This document shows, in pieces, positions 17,515 to 26,376 of a stretch of 64,000 nucleotides of DNA. Both the position numbers and the translations under genes were made by a program. How positions within the stretch are numbered: position 1 is the stretch's first letter; each line of letters opens with the position of its first letter. Where the stretch lies: contig NZ_LT985980.1 in the NCBI RefSeq assembly GCF_900291985.1, forward strand, positions 2,820,001 to 2,884,000, given 5' to 3'. This stretch comes from Lysinibacillus timonensis. GTDB lineage: Bacteria > Bacillota > Bacilli > Bacillales_A > Planococcaceae. The notes below the pieces were generated by a model. It did no database searches and was not told the origin of the DNA. It saw only the letters and a list, made by a program, of their open reading frames with translations.

Positions 17515-18336
17515 TTACTTCATAGCATTAAATTCTTCCATACTCTTACTAATTTTAAGTTGAGTTTCTTCCACTACTTTTTGCAAATTCCCCGTGATTT
17601 GGCTAACTTTTGCAATTTCATTTGTAATATTGTTAATAGTAGAATCAACGTTTGTAATGGACTCATCGACATTTTTAGCCAATCGACGTACTTCATCTGC
17701 CACAACCGCAAATCCACGTCCATGTTCACCAGCTCTCGCCGCTTCGATTGCTGCATTTAATGCCAGTAAATTCGTTTGAGACGCGATATATCGAATGGCT
17801 TTAGAGATTTCACTGATTTCCTTAGCGTTTTCACTTAATGTTTGAAGGGTTTGAATATTCTCCTTTGAGTTCGTAACAATGACGTTTCCTAAATCTACAG
17901 ACATATCATTTAACTCGGAAACAATTTTGATTTCTTGATTTTCACGTTCCGTAATATCAGTAGCAATTTTAATCACTGCATTGACTTTGTTGCGTTCATC
18001 TAGAATCGGAATATAAGTAGCTTCAAACCACAATAACTGGCCTCTTTTACCAACCCTTTGAATTTTCTCTTGAAATTTAATGCCTTGTTGTAGATTATTC
18101 CATAGTTCATGGTATTCTTTACTATCCCTAAATTCTTCTGTGCAAAATTGTTTGTGAGTTAAATGTTTCATTTCATCTACTTCATAGCCTAAAGCATGAG
18201 CAAAATTCTCGTTCACCCAAATAACTTCTTTTTGCATATTAAATGCAATCATCGCTAGATTGGTATCCAAAGCAGATAATACTGCTAGTTGGTCTAATAC
18301 TTCTGTATTTTGAAGATGACTTATAGTTGAATTCAA
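17515..18336 (-). CDS. Soluble PAS-domain methyl-accepting chemotaxis protein
   Basis: This 273-residue cytoplasmic receptor has no membrane segment. A PAS domain occupies about residues 20-135 ([20 protein letters not shown] and the ITERENQE exit helix). A shortened MCP signalling hairpin follows, whose tip [20 protein letters not shown] and [15 protein letters not shown] contacts CheA/CheW. It lacks HAMP and long methylation helices, like the short YfmS-type proteins of B. subtilis. PAS ligands could be flavin, haem or none; no diagnostic residue settles this. It is a monocistronic gene, convergent with paiB. Confidence 0.88.
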   Translation of the reverse strand: MNSTISHLQNTEVLDQLAVLSALDTNLAMIAFNMQKEVIWVNENFAHALGYEVDEMKHLTHKQFCTEEFRDSKEYHELWNNLQQGIKFQEKIQRVGKRGQLLWFEATYIPILDERNKVNAVIKIATDITERENQEIKIVSELNDMSVDLGNVIVTNSKENIQTLQTLSENAKEISEISKAIRYIASQTNLLALNAAIEAARAGEHGRGFAVVADEVRRLAKNVDESITNVDSTINNITNEIAKVSQITGNLQKVVEETQLKISKSMEEFNAMK

Positions 18337-18780
18337 TCGTTATGACCCTCCATTAGTGAAATAAGTTGTGTAGTACTTTTGATTGTCTAAAAAAATGACC
18401 TCAATATTCTACCGACATAAAAAGGACTTCATAATACCTTTAATAAACAAGAAGAATAACTAAGACTCTGTTCTAACAAGTGAGTGGAAGACAATCCCTT
18501 AATCTAGTAAATATAGGTATAATTTAGTGCGGTATAAATAAATATACTTAAGTTAATTGGGTTACTAAATAGGAAATTAGTATTGTAGTATGTGTCATTA
18601 GAACTATATGTTATAGGATTGTCATATTTTCTAGAATTTTTATCACTAAAGCTAGAAAAAAAGGTTATCACATATATTTCCAATCAGCGTTTTTTTAACA
18701 GTAATTTTTATTTATTAGAAGGATTGTTGAATAAAAAAGTCCCAATGGTCCAAAATAATTGAGCAGGAGGTGAAATGGAC
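18337..18780. other. Intergenic stretch without a supported gene
   Basis: AT-rich DNA between the divergent PAS-MCP gene and the Asn-rich spore-type gene. I see no ORF, tRNA or strong hairpin. TGAATA (18728-18733) and CAAAATA (18751-18757) loosely resemble a forespore sigma-G promoter, but they would place the transcript start almost on the ribosome site, so I do not call it. Confidence 0.5.
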
Positions 18781-18978
18781 ATGGCAAACAACAACAACAA
18801 TAACAACAACAATAACCGTAACAATCGTGAAGAGTATGCAGCGGATGTAAATTTCAACCGCAACAACAACAATAACAACAATAACAACAATCGTGAGGAG
18901 TATGCTCAAGAAGCAGACTTCAACCGTAACCGCAACAACAACAATAACAACAACAATAACAACCGTGAGAATCGTTAA
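18781..18978 (+). CDS. Asn-rich gamma-type small acid-soluble spore protein-like (65 aa)
   Basis: This 65-residue peptide starts MANN and contains three Asn tracts of about 10 residues separating two copies of a motif, REEYAADVNFNRN and REEYAQEADFNRN. The duplicated EYA.(E/D) core followed by Arg/Asn resembles the TEFASE repeats of gamma-type SASPs (SspE), which are cleaved by the spore protease Gpr and serve as amino-acid stores in germinating spores. AGGAGGTG is 8 bases upstream of this ATG; the ATG at 18775 is too close. The composition is extreme (almost half Asn), so the assignment is moderate. A strong terminator follows. Confidence 0.55.
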   Translation: MANNNNNNNNNNRNNREEYAADVNFNRNNNNNNNNNNREEYAQEADFNRNRNNNNNNNNNNRENR

Positions 18979-19015
18979 GAACAAAACAATACCATTGATT
19001 TCAAATTGATATTGG

Positions 19016-19062
19016 AACCCTGAATAGTAAGTTACTTTGCTAACTGCTTATTCAGGGTTTTA
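19016..19062 (+). terminator. Terminator of the Asn-rich spore-type gene
   Basis: AACCCTGAATA (19016-19026) pairs with TATTCAGGGTT (19049-19059), followed by TTATTTAT. Confidence 0.8.
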
Positions 19063-19400
19063 TTTATCTGATCATTACATACATTTTGATTCATTTATAT
19101 ATATCGTTGATGGGAATGCTGAAGAAGGTATTGGGGAGGCAGGAAAAATAATCGGCCATATTTGTTTCGCGAAAAGTGCCATTTGATAAACTTAATACAA
19201 ATAATCGACCTATAAAGAACGGGTGCAATTCAGCATGAAGAATTGCGCTCTTTTTATGTTTAGGAATTATAATGCTTTCACTAAAACTAAACATCCGTTT
19301 TGAAGAAAAGCAAATTTAGGTACTATTTAAATTTATTAATGTAAATTATGGTACAAATTACTATAATGAAATAGTGTCGAATCACCATAGGAGGAATTAC
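19063..19400. other. Intergenic stretch with an orphan GGGTGCAATTC hairpin
   Basis: No gene is supported here. A hairpin of the recurrent family, with arms GGGTGCAATTC and GAATTGCGCTC, spans 19220-19256 and ends in TTTTT. It has no gene directly upstream, so it may mark a lost gene or act as a separate repeat. Confidence 0.5.
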
Positions 19401-20951
19401 ATGAAGAAATTATTCGTAGTAATTATTTTATTATTTTCATTAGTAGCACCTACATTTGCCCATGCAGCATCTAATCCATCTATAGTGATAGTGGTGAACA
19501 ATAAGCAGCTTTCCATTAAACCATTCGAAAGCAACGGTAATACGTATGTACCTTTAGATGAAATCGCAAAACAGATGGGAGAGGAAGTCGATTCGATTTC
19601 TTATCAAAAGAAAGTCGTGATTCATGGAAATGAACTTTCGGTAAGTGTAAAAGATGGGCAAAATTTTGCAGTTCTGCACGGAGATATTGTCCCATTAAAA
19701 ACTAAAAAGGTAGATGGCAAAGAAGTAAACGCTGATGTGAAGGCGGTTTATAAGGATGGGCAAGTTTACGTACCCCTTGAATTTATTTCTTCCGGTGTTG
19801 GTATGACGTATCCAGTGGAAACAGTAAATGAAAATAAACAAACAACAATTTATATTGGGGAAATTCCAGCAACAGTAAAAGATGCAAATAGTAAAAAACC
19901 GATTGTTTTAAAAGTAAACAATCAGCAAGTTTCAGGAGAATTAAATCCCTTTGTAAGTAATGGTACAACGTATGTTCCATTAAATGAAATTACAAAATTA
20001 ATGGGTAATGAGGTTTACCCAGGAACTAATCAAGTTGAGGTAGAGCTAGTGTTCTTATCATATGCCACTGTAAAAGCTGGCGAATCAACCGCCTCTATTT
20101 ATGAATCTCAAAAGCATAGTCGTGATAGAACGAGAACAGTTCCATTAAAAACAAAAGTGATCAATGGAAAAACCGAGATGGACAATGCAAAGGCAATCAG
20201 TAAAAATGGACAAATCTTTGTACCACTTGAATTTATTTCATCTACAGATGGAATGAACTATGTTGTTAACACGGTAACAGATAAAACGAAAACGTCCATT
20301 TACATAGGGGAGCTTCCTCCAACTCTACAAATACCCATTAATACACATGGGTACGCAACAGAAGTTGAGCACACGACTAAATATCCTGGCAGTATTCATG
20401 CAAGTAATATGATTGTGAAGGATCAACAATTTTATATATACGGGGAACAAGATGGATTATACAAAATAAAAGTTGGAAAACATCTTGGTTATGTAGATAA
20501 AGATGTTGTCAAAATCGGAAAAACACCAGCAAAAGGAAAAATGTATGCTGATGGCTGGGTAGCCCCAACATTAAAGTCAAAATGGAGCAAAGATCCACAA
20601 GTAAATTATAAAACACTCCAAAATGAATTAGGTTTTACACAAAATGGCATTGTTTACGATATATTTGGTGCAGTTCGCGGTATTGAGGTTATCTATGATG
20701 GCAGTTCCACACAAGAAGTAGGGATGTCTTTCTTTTTATGGAAGGATCCAAGTATCGAACAATCATATCGTATACCTATCGTCGCGAAAGAATTGTTTAA
20801 ATTGTATTTTGAAAAGGATGCAGACAAAGTATGGAACTATTTTAACAATAATGATATTCCTGAGAAGTTTACTGCTAATGGAAGAACTGTAAAAGCACAA
20901 TTTGTTGAAGCAACAGGTTCTATTTATCTTCAAGTTGGTCACAAGAAATAA
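19401..20951 (+). CDS. Secreted protein with two copper-amine-oxidase-like stalk domains
   Basis: This 516-residue exported protein has a Sec signal peptide (MKKLFVVIILLFSLVAPTF, cleavage near HAA-SN). Two copies of the copper amine oxidase N-terminal-like domain follow (about residues 30-155 and 175-310), each with GNTYVPL or GTTYVPL, then VPLKTK and QVYVPLEFISS or QIFVPLEFISS blocks. A unique C-terminal part (about 320-516) contains an SH3-like stretch, HASNMIVKDQQFYIYGEQDG, and a novel mixed region. These stalk domains usually bind the cell wall or act as spacers. No catalytic motif is visible. The ATG follows ATAGGAGGAATTAC. Confidence 0.75.
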   Translation: MKKLFVVIILLFSLVAPTFAHAASNPSIVIVVNNKQLSIKPFESNGNTYVPLDEIAKQMGEEVDSISYQKKVVIHGNELSVSVKDGQNFAVLHGDIVPLKTKKVDGKEVNADVKAVYKDGQVYVPLEFISSGVGMTYPVETVNENKQTTIYIGEIPATVKDANSKKPIVLKVNNQQVSGELNPFVSNGTTYVPLNEITKLMGNEVYPGTNQVEVELVFLSYATVKAGESTASIYESQKHSRDRTRTVPLKTKVINGKTEMDNAKAISKNGQIFVPLEFISSTDGMNYVVNTVTDKTKTSIYIGELPPTLQIPINTHGYATEVEHTTKYPGSIHASNMIVKDQQFYIYGEQDGLYKIKVGKHLGYVDKDVVKIGKTPAKGKMYADGWVAPTLKSKWSKDPQVNYKTLQNELGFTQNGIVYDIFGAVRGIEVIYDGSSTQEVGMSFFLWKDPSIEQSYRIPIVAKELFKLYFEKDADKVWNYFNNNDIPEKFTANGRTVKAQFVEATGSIYLQVGHKK

Positions 20952-21041
20952 AAACTCTATGGTTTTAGCTTTTTACATATTAGTAATTTACTACAAAATT
21001 AGAATGTGTATAAAAAGTAGGAGCAATTGTGAACCTCTGTT

Positions 21042-21086
21042 AAAATCACCTCACTCTATCGTTTATAGAGTCGAGGTGATTTTTTT
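21042..21086 (+). terminator. Terminator after the stalk-domain gene
   Basis: AAAATCACCTC plus ACTCTAT (21042-21059) pairs with ATAGAGT and GAGGTGAT (21065-21080), followed by a T-run. Confidence 0.85.
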
Positions 21087-21213
21087 AGATCATGGTTAAC
21101 TATACTAGGATGTTTGTTTGTTGTCTTTATACATTAGTAGTTTATTACTTTTAACTAGGATGATATAATAGGAAAAAATAACCATATTCCATTTTAGGAT
21201 CGGAGCCTACAAA

Positions 21214-22599
21214 ATGATGAGTAAAAGTAACAAGAAGAACAAAATTAACTTAAGCAAAATATTGGCTTTAACGACTTTAACGGGTTGTATAGTGTTTTCT
21301 GGAAATGAAGCAATTGCAAGCAATTTCTCAACAAGTAGTGAACCGGTTGCAACATCTAATATTACATACAACGACTTCAATGCAAATCAATATTGGGCTG
21401 AGGATATGCTGTGGGCAATCGATAAAGGTTTAATAAGTGGATATATAGATGCAACACATCCGACAAACAAGAATATAAAAATAGTGGGGAATTGGTTAAA
21501 CCCGTATGGAAACTTAACTGAAGCACAAATGGTTACAATATTATTCCGTTATGCTAAGCCGGATGAGTTAACGAAAACAACACCTGCAACTGGTTGGTGG
21601 GCATCTGCACCTTATCAATTAGCTGAAAAGTATGGTGTACCAACAGATGCTTCATTAAATAATCAATCCAAGTCAAATGGAGTAGTTACTCGTGGTGAAT
21701 TAGCAAGAGCTTTAGCCACAGTTCACTTTGGCAAAGAGGTAAATTTACAAGACTCTGTTAAGTTTATGTACGAAGCAGGTCTTTCTTCTGGTAAAGACCA
21801 GTCAAAAGGAAAAACATATGAAAACTTCGGAGTAAACGACCAATTAAAGAGAGCCCAAATCGTTTCTTTCATGAAACGTTATGATGATTTCCTGAAAGCA
21901 GGTGGAAATGTTACACATCCAGAAGAAAGCTTATCTTCTTTAATTGCACCGTCTGAAAATAATAAAGTATTTGGCATCACTGTCCAATACGGTAGTCATA
22001 CTTATGCAAGTAAGAATCAAGCTGAATATGACAAGGTAATGTCAATTGTTCAAGATAAAATAATCAGTGCTTATGATGAAATTGACTTAGCTGTAGATGA
22101 GGATGTAAATCGATATTATCATGAGTATTTAGATGGAGCGAGAGGTATTAAAGGAGATAGATTAGATCCTGTTGTTAGAGAGAGGCGAAATGTATCCCTC
22201 ATTCAAGCAGAATTAATTTTTGGAAGTTTAGTGGATGCTGGAATCAGTAAAGATGCCATTATAGGTATAGATAAAGGCATAAGTATTGCGAGGAGTTTAT
22301 TAAATGGTGCTACTTTCCCAGATGGTCCAAGTAGACCAGGCAATGCGTATACCCTTTTAGTAGATGGAGTAAGGACAGGCTACTCAGAAGCAACGGTCTT
22401 TTCAGCTGTATTTGATTCATTAGGTTACAAAACAGTCATTTTAGTAAAAGAAGAAGATGGCTATTTATATGAGGGGGTTCTAGTTGAAGTTGAAGGCAAG
22501 TGGGTAGACGTATCTTATAGTTTTGGTACCAAACTAGCCATTGTTGATTTAGAAGAATTGTACTCAAAAGGTTATGGAGTCGATATATTACATCAGTAA
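21214..22599 (+). CDS. S-layer-homology surface protein with degenerate transglutaminase-like domain
   Basis: This 461-residue exported protein has a signal peptide ending near NEAIAS. SLH repeats cover about residues 45-235 (YWAEDMLWAIDKGLISGY, GNLTEAQMVTILFRYA, TRGELARALATVHFG), anchoring it to cell-wall polymer. The C-terminal region has the layout of a transglutaminase core, DGVRTGYSEA then GVLVEVEGKWVDVS. The catalytic Cys position holds Arg and the HAW-type histidine is absent, while the Asp-like VDV remains, so it looks enzymatically inactive. ATG at 21214 after CGGAG. It may be a binding domain or a decayed enzyme. Confidence 0.75.
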   Translation: MMSKSNKKNKINLSKILALTTLTGCIVFSGNEAIASNFSTSSEPVATSNITYNDFNANQYWAEDMLWAIDKGLISGYIDATHPTNKNIKIVGNWLNPYGNLTEAQMVTILFRYAKPDELTKTTPATGWWASAPYQLAEKYGVPTDASLNNQSKSNGVVTRGELARALATVHFGKEVNLQDSVKFMYEAGLSSGKDQSKGKTYENFGVNDQLKRAQIVSFMKRYDDFLKAGGNVTHPEESLSSLIAPSENNKVFGITVQYGSHTYASKNQAEYDKVMSIVQDKIISAYDEIDLAVDEDVNRYYHEYLDGARGIKGDRLDPVVRERRNVSLIQAELIFGSLVDAGISKDAIIGIDKGISIARSLLNGATFPDGPSRPGNAYTLLVDGVRTGYSEATVFSAVFDSLGYKTVILVKEEDGYLYEGVLVEVEGKWVDVSYSFGTKLAIVDLEELYSKGYGVDILHQ

Positions 22600-22732
22600 A
22601 CTCTTTTTTATGGTATTTCTACGTTATTAGGAAGAATAATACATTTTGACAAATCCTATATTTTATCGTTTAATAAATTACTTAATTGTCGATGTAAACA
22701 ATATAAGAAATTATTGTTCGAGGGGTTTTATA

Positions 22733-23671
22733 GTGATACCGTTACGCGAAATACAGATGTATAAAAATTTTGACGAGCTTGCGAGAGGTATGCTTGCTTT
22801 GGCAAAGGAAATCTTACCTGATAAGTTGATTTTTTTAAATTCCTTAAATGACAAACAGCAAATTACGTTAAAACTTTCGGATACGAATACAAGTATTCTC
22901 CTGACTGAAGGAATGGTTATTAATCTGAACGAAACTATTTGTAATCGAATTGATTTTGAAAGAAATGAACCACTTATCTTCGAGGATACAAGTAAAGAAA
23001 CTTGTTTGAATGGTATAAGAAAAACACTCGAGGAAGCTAATATTAACGCTTATTTAGGAATTCCTATTTCTCTTGATAATGGGGAGCGGTTTGGGACGTT
23101 ATGTGCTGCTCATCATGAACCTAGCTACTTTGATAAAAAGAGCGTTAACATGCTTCAACGATTAGCTAGAATGTTTTCTTGTTACTTGGAACTTGAGCGG
23201 CTAGCCTATAGAGATTCTTTAACAGGACTGTATAACAGGCAGTATCTTTATCAATTCTTTGAAGGCATTTCCAAAACAGAAGGAGTACTATTCTTTCTTG
23301 ATTTGGATGGGTTTAAAAAGGTGAACGACATATACGGGCATGATACTGGCGATTCCGTATTAAAGGAAGTTGCTTTAAGAATTCAAACATACATTAAAAA
23401 GTATAGTGAAGCCTTTGCTGTTAGATTAGGAGGAGATGAATTCATCATCAATTTCCCACAGAATTCTTCCATTGAGGAAATGAATGAGCTAGCGCAACAA
23501 CTAAATAACTGTTTAAATACTTGGGGTAACGAATATCAACTATCCACAAGTATTGGAATTGTACCTTACTCTGTCGATAGTAATTTCGAATTAAATACTA
23601 TTCTTAAAAATGCGGATAATGCCTTGTATCGTGCAAAGGCAGCAGGAAAGAATACGTATAGAATTTTTTAA
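22733..23671 (+). CDS. Diguanylate cyclase with GAF-like sensory domain
   Basis: This 312-residue cytoplasmic protein has a GAF-like domain in its first ~145 residues (ending GIPISLDNGERFGTLCAAHH), then a GGDEF domain from DSLTGLYNRQYL. The active loop is an intact RLGGDEF near residues 231-237, so it should make cyclic di-GMP from two GTP. No RxxD inhibitory site lies five residues before GGDEF, so product feedback is not expected. GAGGGG lies 7 bases before the GTG at 22733; upstream in-frame codons have no ribosome site. Confidence 0.85.
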   Translation: MIPLREIQMYKNFDELARGMLALAKEILPDKLIFLNSLNDKQQITLKLSDTNTSILLTEGMVINLNETICNRIDFERNEPLIFEDTSKETCLNGIRKTLEEANINAYLGIPISLDNGERFGTLCAAHHEPSYFDKKSVNMLQRLARMFSCYLELERLAYRDSLTGLYNRQYLYQFFEGISKTEGVLFFLDLDGFKKVNDIYGHDTGDSVLKEVALRIQTYIKKYSEAFAVRLGGDEFIINFPQNSSIEEMNELAQQLNNCLNTWGNEYQLSTSIGIVPYSVDSNFELNTILKNADNALYRAKAAGKNTYRIF

Positions 23672-23777
23672 ACGGATCGTCTGAATGGCTAGAGATATTA
23701 CCATTCTCATTTAAAAGGGATTGTGAACAGTTACATATACAAAGGCCTGCTAATATAAGCTGACCTTATTCAATTAA

Positions 23778-23815
23778 GGGCGCCATCCTAACAACGATGT
23801 GCGCCAATTTTTATT
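23778..23815 (+). terminator. Terminator of the diguanylate cyclase gene (GGGCGC family)
   Basis: GGGCGCCATC pairs with GATGTGCGCC, followed by AATTTTTATTTT. Confidence 0.7.
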
Positions 23816-23919
23816 TTGGCGCCAGAGTATGATAACGTCATTGTAGAAATTTGTTTGCTGAAGAGTTTAATTTATAGTGTAGTGTAATAGTCGTATTGGT
23901 AAAAAGGAGAATTTTACTT

Positions 23920-24540
23920 ATGAATATATTAATATTAGGTGCTACTGGTCGAGTTGGTAGTCAAATAGTTGAATATGCTCTTAAAGACAGACATCATGTT
24001 ACTGCATTAGTTCGTAATCCAGAAAAAATTCAATTAAATAATGAACACTTATCTATCATACAAGGTAATGTTTTAAATAAAGACGATATCGTACGTGCAA
24101 TGCATGGAGTTGATGTGGTGATTAGTGCGCTCAATACAGATGGGGCTACAACTTTGTCAGAAAGTATGCCGCACATAATCGAAGCCATGGAAAATGAAGG
24201 AATTGGGCGGATTATTACAGTTGGTACTGCTGGAATTCTACAAAGTAGAACGACCCCAACAATCCTACGTTATCAATCAGCCGAATCAAAGCGTACATTA
24301 ACCCGTGCAGCAGAAGAACATCATAAGGTGTACGATTTACTTAAACAATCAACACTCGAATGGACCATTGTATGTCCTACCTATTTACCGGATGGAGAAA
24401 GGGTAGGAGAATACCGTGTGGAGCGTGACTTTTTGCCAGTGGATGGAGTGAAAATCCACGTATCCGATACGGCAGAATTCACATATAGCCAGATCTATGA
24501 CAACCGTTATATACAATCACGGGTTGGAATCGCCTACTAA
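23920..24540 (+). CDS. NAD(P)-binding Rossmann protein, NmrA/YwnB-like
   Basis: This 206-residue atypical short-chain dehydrogenase begins directly with the nucleotide-binding motif ILGATGRVGSQIVEYAL (GxxGxxG), followed by LVRNPEKI, GNVLNKDDIVRAM, VDVVISAL and a TVGTAGI strand. These match the NmrA-like/YwnB group, which bind NAD(P) and act as flavin or quinone reductases or redox sensors. It lacks the Tyr-x3-Lys pair of classical SDRs. The ATG at 23920 follows AAAAAGGAGA; an earlier in-frame TTG has no ribosome site. It is a single gene followed by repeat copy A. Confidence 0.85.
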   Translation: MNILILGATGRVGSQIVEYALKDRHHVTALVRNPEKIQLNNEHLSIIQGNVLNKDDIVRAMHGVDVVISALNTDGATTLSESMPHIIEAMENEGIGRIITVGTAGILQSRTTPTILRYQSAESKRTLTRAAEEHHKVYDLLKQSTLEWTIVCPTYLPDGERVGEYRVERDFLPVDGVKIHVSDTAEFTYSQIYDNRYIQSRVGIAY

Positions 24541-24606
24541 TATATTTTCCTACCTTATCATTTGATTTCGCTCTAGCATTTTCCATATTTCTTGTGCATT
24601 GAGTTT

Positions 24607-24895
24607 CATTAACGCATTTATAAGGATTAATTAAATAACGTGTGAAAGTAAAATAAGGGGAGAATTTTCGGTTAAATGCCGAATGGATCTATAAAGTGGG
24701 GTAGATAAGGGGAAATTTTCCGACTATACGGAGGAAAATCCTCTATTTTTGCCTTTTTCGAGTCGATAGGCGGAATTTCTCCGTCTATCTAAGCTATTTT
24801 TTTACCCCATTTTCCAATTAAGCGGAAATTTTCCGTCTACTTATAATTCGGAGCTTAACCTGAACGCCTAAGTATGAGTAACCCAGCTATTAGAA
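24607..24895 (+). repeat. Interspersed repeat, copy A (forward)
   Basis: Non-coding copy of the family described in the findings. Its four palindromic cores start at 24658, 24710, 24771 and 24823 (spacing 52, 61, 52). The first core is diverged. The right end GAGCTTAACCTGAACGCC matches the other forward copies. Confidence 0.9.
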
Positions 24896-24963
24896 CACTA
24901 TTAATGATCGGAGTGAAGGATTCCTATTATGAAACTCTCATCGTAAATAGCCTTATTATTATT

Positions 24964-25392
24964 TTAATCACTTACAGGAATATTTAATGGTTCGGAGTAA
25001 GGAGATATTTCATATTTCCATACCTTTCCATCGTCCCCCAAATAAAAGTATGAGTATATAAAGGCTTTCCCATCTATAAAGGTAATATAAAATTGATATT
25101 GTAGATTGCCAGATTTAATTTCATCATGAGATACAGTTTTTTTACTGTTATCGTATTTGTAATTGTTATCTTTAGAGGAATAGTATATCCAAGTTTCCGT
25201 ATTATCAACTATATCAGCAAGTTCCGCTGTTCCAAATCTCCTTCTTATTTCATCATAAGTTAGTCCAAGTTCTGCATTTTCTTCTACAAATACTTTCGTA
25301 ATCTCAAATTCCTTTGTAGTGTTAATTCCATTCTCATTTGAACATGCCACAAGAACAAACAAAAAACTAAAGCACATTAATATAGTTTTCAT
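24964..25392 (-). CDS. Putative lipoprotein with BamE-like segment
   Basis: This 142-residue protein starts at an ATG after CAGGGAGGTAAAA. The signal peptide ends in lipobox LVAC, so Cys is lipid-anchored on the outer face of the membrane. The segment GLTYDEIRRRFGTAELADIV followed by TWIYYSS resembles the small SmpA/BamE-type fold often found in Gram-positive lipoproteins. The C-terminal half is rich in Tyr and Lys (DNNYKYDNSKK). Function unknown. It is monocistronic. Confidence 0.7.
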   Translation of the reverse strand: MKTILMCFSFLFVLVACSNENGINTTKEFEITKVFVEENAELGLTYDEIRRRFGTAELADIVDNTETWIYYSSKDNNYKYDNSKKTVSHDEIKSGNLQYQFYITFIDGKAFIYSYFYLGDDGKVWKYEISPYSEPLNIPVSD

Positions 25393-25428
25393 GTATATTT
25401 TACCTCCCTGAAAAAATAACTTTACCAT

Positions 25429-25828
25429 TAACGAGTTTTGTTAGTTGCTCATGACAAAATTTAACAGAGCCTACCTTATACTATACGTTTATTTTGTTAA
25501 TTTTAGTTAGTTAATTTTATTAAGAATGGTAGTGGCAAAAATGATATTTTTGAGCTTTCGCAAAAGAAAGGACAAATTTTAGGTTGTGATTTCTAAGTCC
25601 TAATAGGAATCACCCTTTGGATGTTTTATTTGATATGAGGAAAAAGAGAGTAACTTTATTATGCTGCACCAATGTCAAAAAATAAATGATGTAGTTGGTA
25701 GGTGGTATTCCCCTTGATGGTAAAAATAATTAGATGAATACCGAGGGCTTGCAAGCAGCTGGCCGGTCACTTCGCCAACTCCGCTGCTTGCCCCTAGAAT
25801 ACAAACACCTTTCCTGAATGCCAGATAT
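25429..25828. other. Intergenic stretch with a GC-rich nested hairpin
   Basis: No gene is supported. At 25751-25791 an unusually GC-rich structure is nested: outer arms GCAAGCAGC (25751-25759) and GCTGCTTGC (25783-25791), inner arms TGGC (25760-25763) and GCCA (25774-25777). It lies 3-prime of the gene at 25829-26212 on the minus strand, but no T-run follows, so it is not a simple terminator. Confidence 0.6.
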
Positions 25829-26212
25829 TTACTTACCTTCTTCACTGGCCTCTTCTAGATATAGCACCATCCCAGCATGGTAAAGCACCCCATTGATAAA
25901 ATCCCCATCAGCAGTAAAGCCAGTATCATCTACATAATCAATATGATTTCCCTTGATAGTATAGCTTCCTCGATAGGCACTTTTGCGGTTACCACGTGCT
26001 TCGTCATAACGACCATTCGGAAGAAGCTCATGGCGAATATAGCCATCAGCAGTTACCCACATACCTGTATAAGGATGAGAATTTACATGTTCCTGTTTCA
26101 TTTGATAATCCCCTTTCATATTAACGGTTGGATGATACTCAAGCTTTGGTAGCCATACAAATGTGAAAAGTAAATGTAATACAACAAAGCTTCCATAACA
26201 AAACTTGATCAA
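25829..26212 (-). CDS. Atu4866-domain protein with N-terminal membrane anchor
   Basis: This 127-residue protein has an N-terminal hydrophobic helix (about residues 4-22). A compact domain follows, containing HPYTGMWVTADGYIRHELLP, NGRYDEARGNR, YTIKGNHIDYVDDTGFTADG and GVLYHAGMVLY, which match the Atu4866 family, a small beta-barrel of unknown role. The TTG at 26212 has GGAGG 8 bases upstream; an ATG 15 bases earlier overlaps that site. It is divergent from an AraC-type regulator, which may control it. Atu4866 proteins are often encoded near AraC regulators and oxidoreductases. Confidence 0.7.
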   Translation of the reverse strand: MIKFCYGSFVVLHLLFTFVWLPKLEYHPTVNMKGDYQMKQEHVNSHPYTGMWVTADGYIRHELLPNGRYDEARGNRKSAYRGSYTIKGNHIDYVDDTGFTADGDFINGVLYHAGMVLYLEEASEEGK

Positions 26213-26376
26213 TTCCTTATCCTCCATTTGATGTGTCTGACCATAAACTTATTATGAAACTTTACGCCAATGAGGGGGTAGCCGAATGATATACAATTAT
26301 TGCCTAATACTCCAAATAGTATAGTATAGTGAGTGATAGATTCATAAACATAACTGGGAAGGTGGAGAAATTGACC

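Noticed and set aside
18708-18984. Long leucine- and valine-rich frames on the minus strand
   Set aside because: They are the complement of the Asn-tract gene; the runs arise from AAC/AAT codons read backwards and have no ribosome site.
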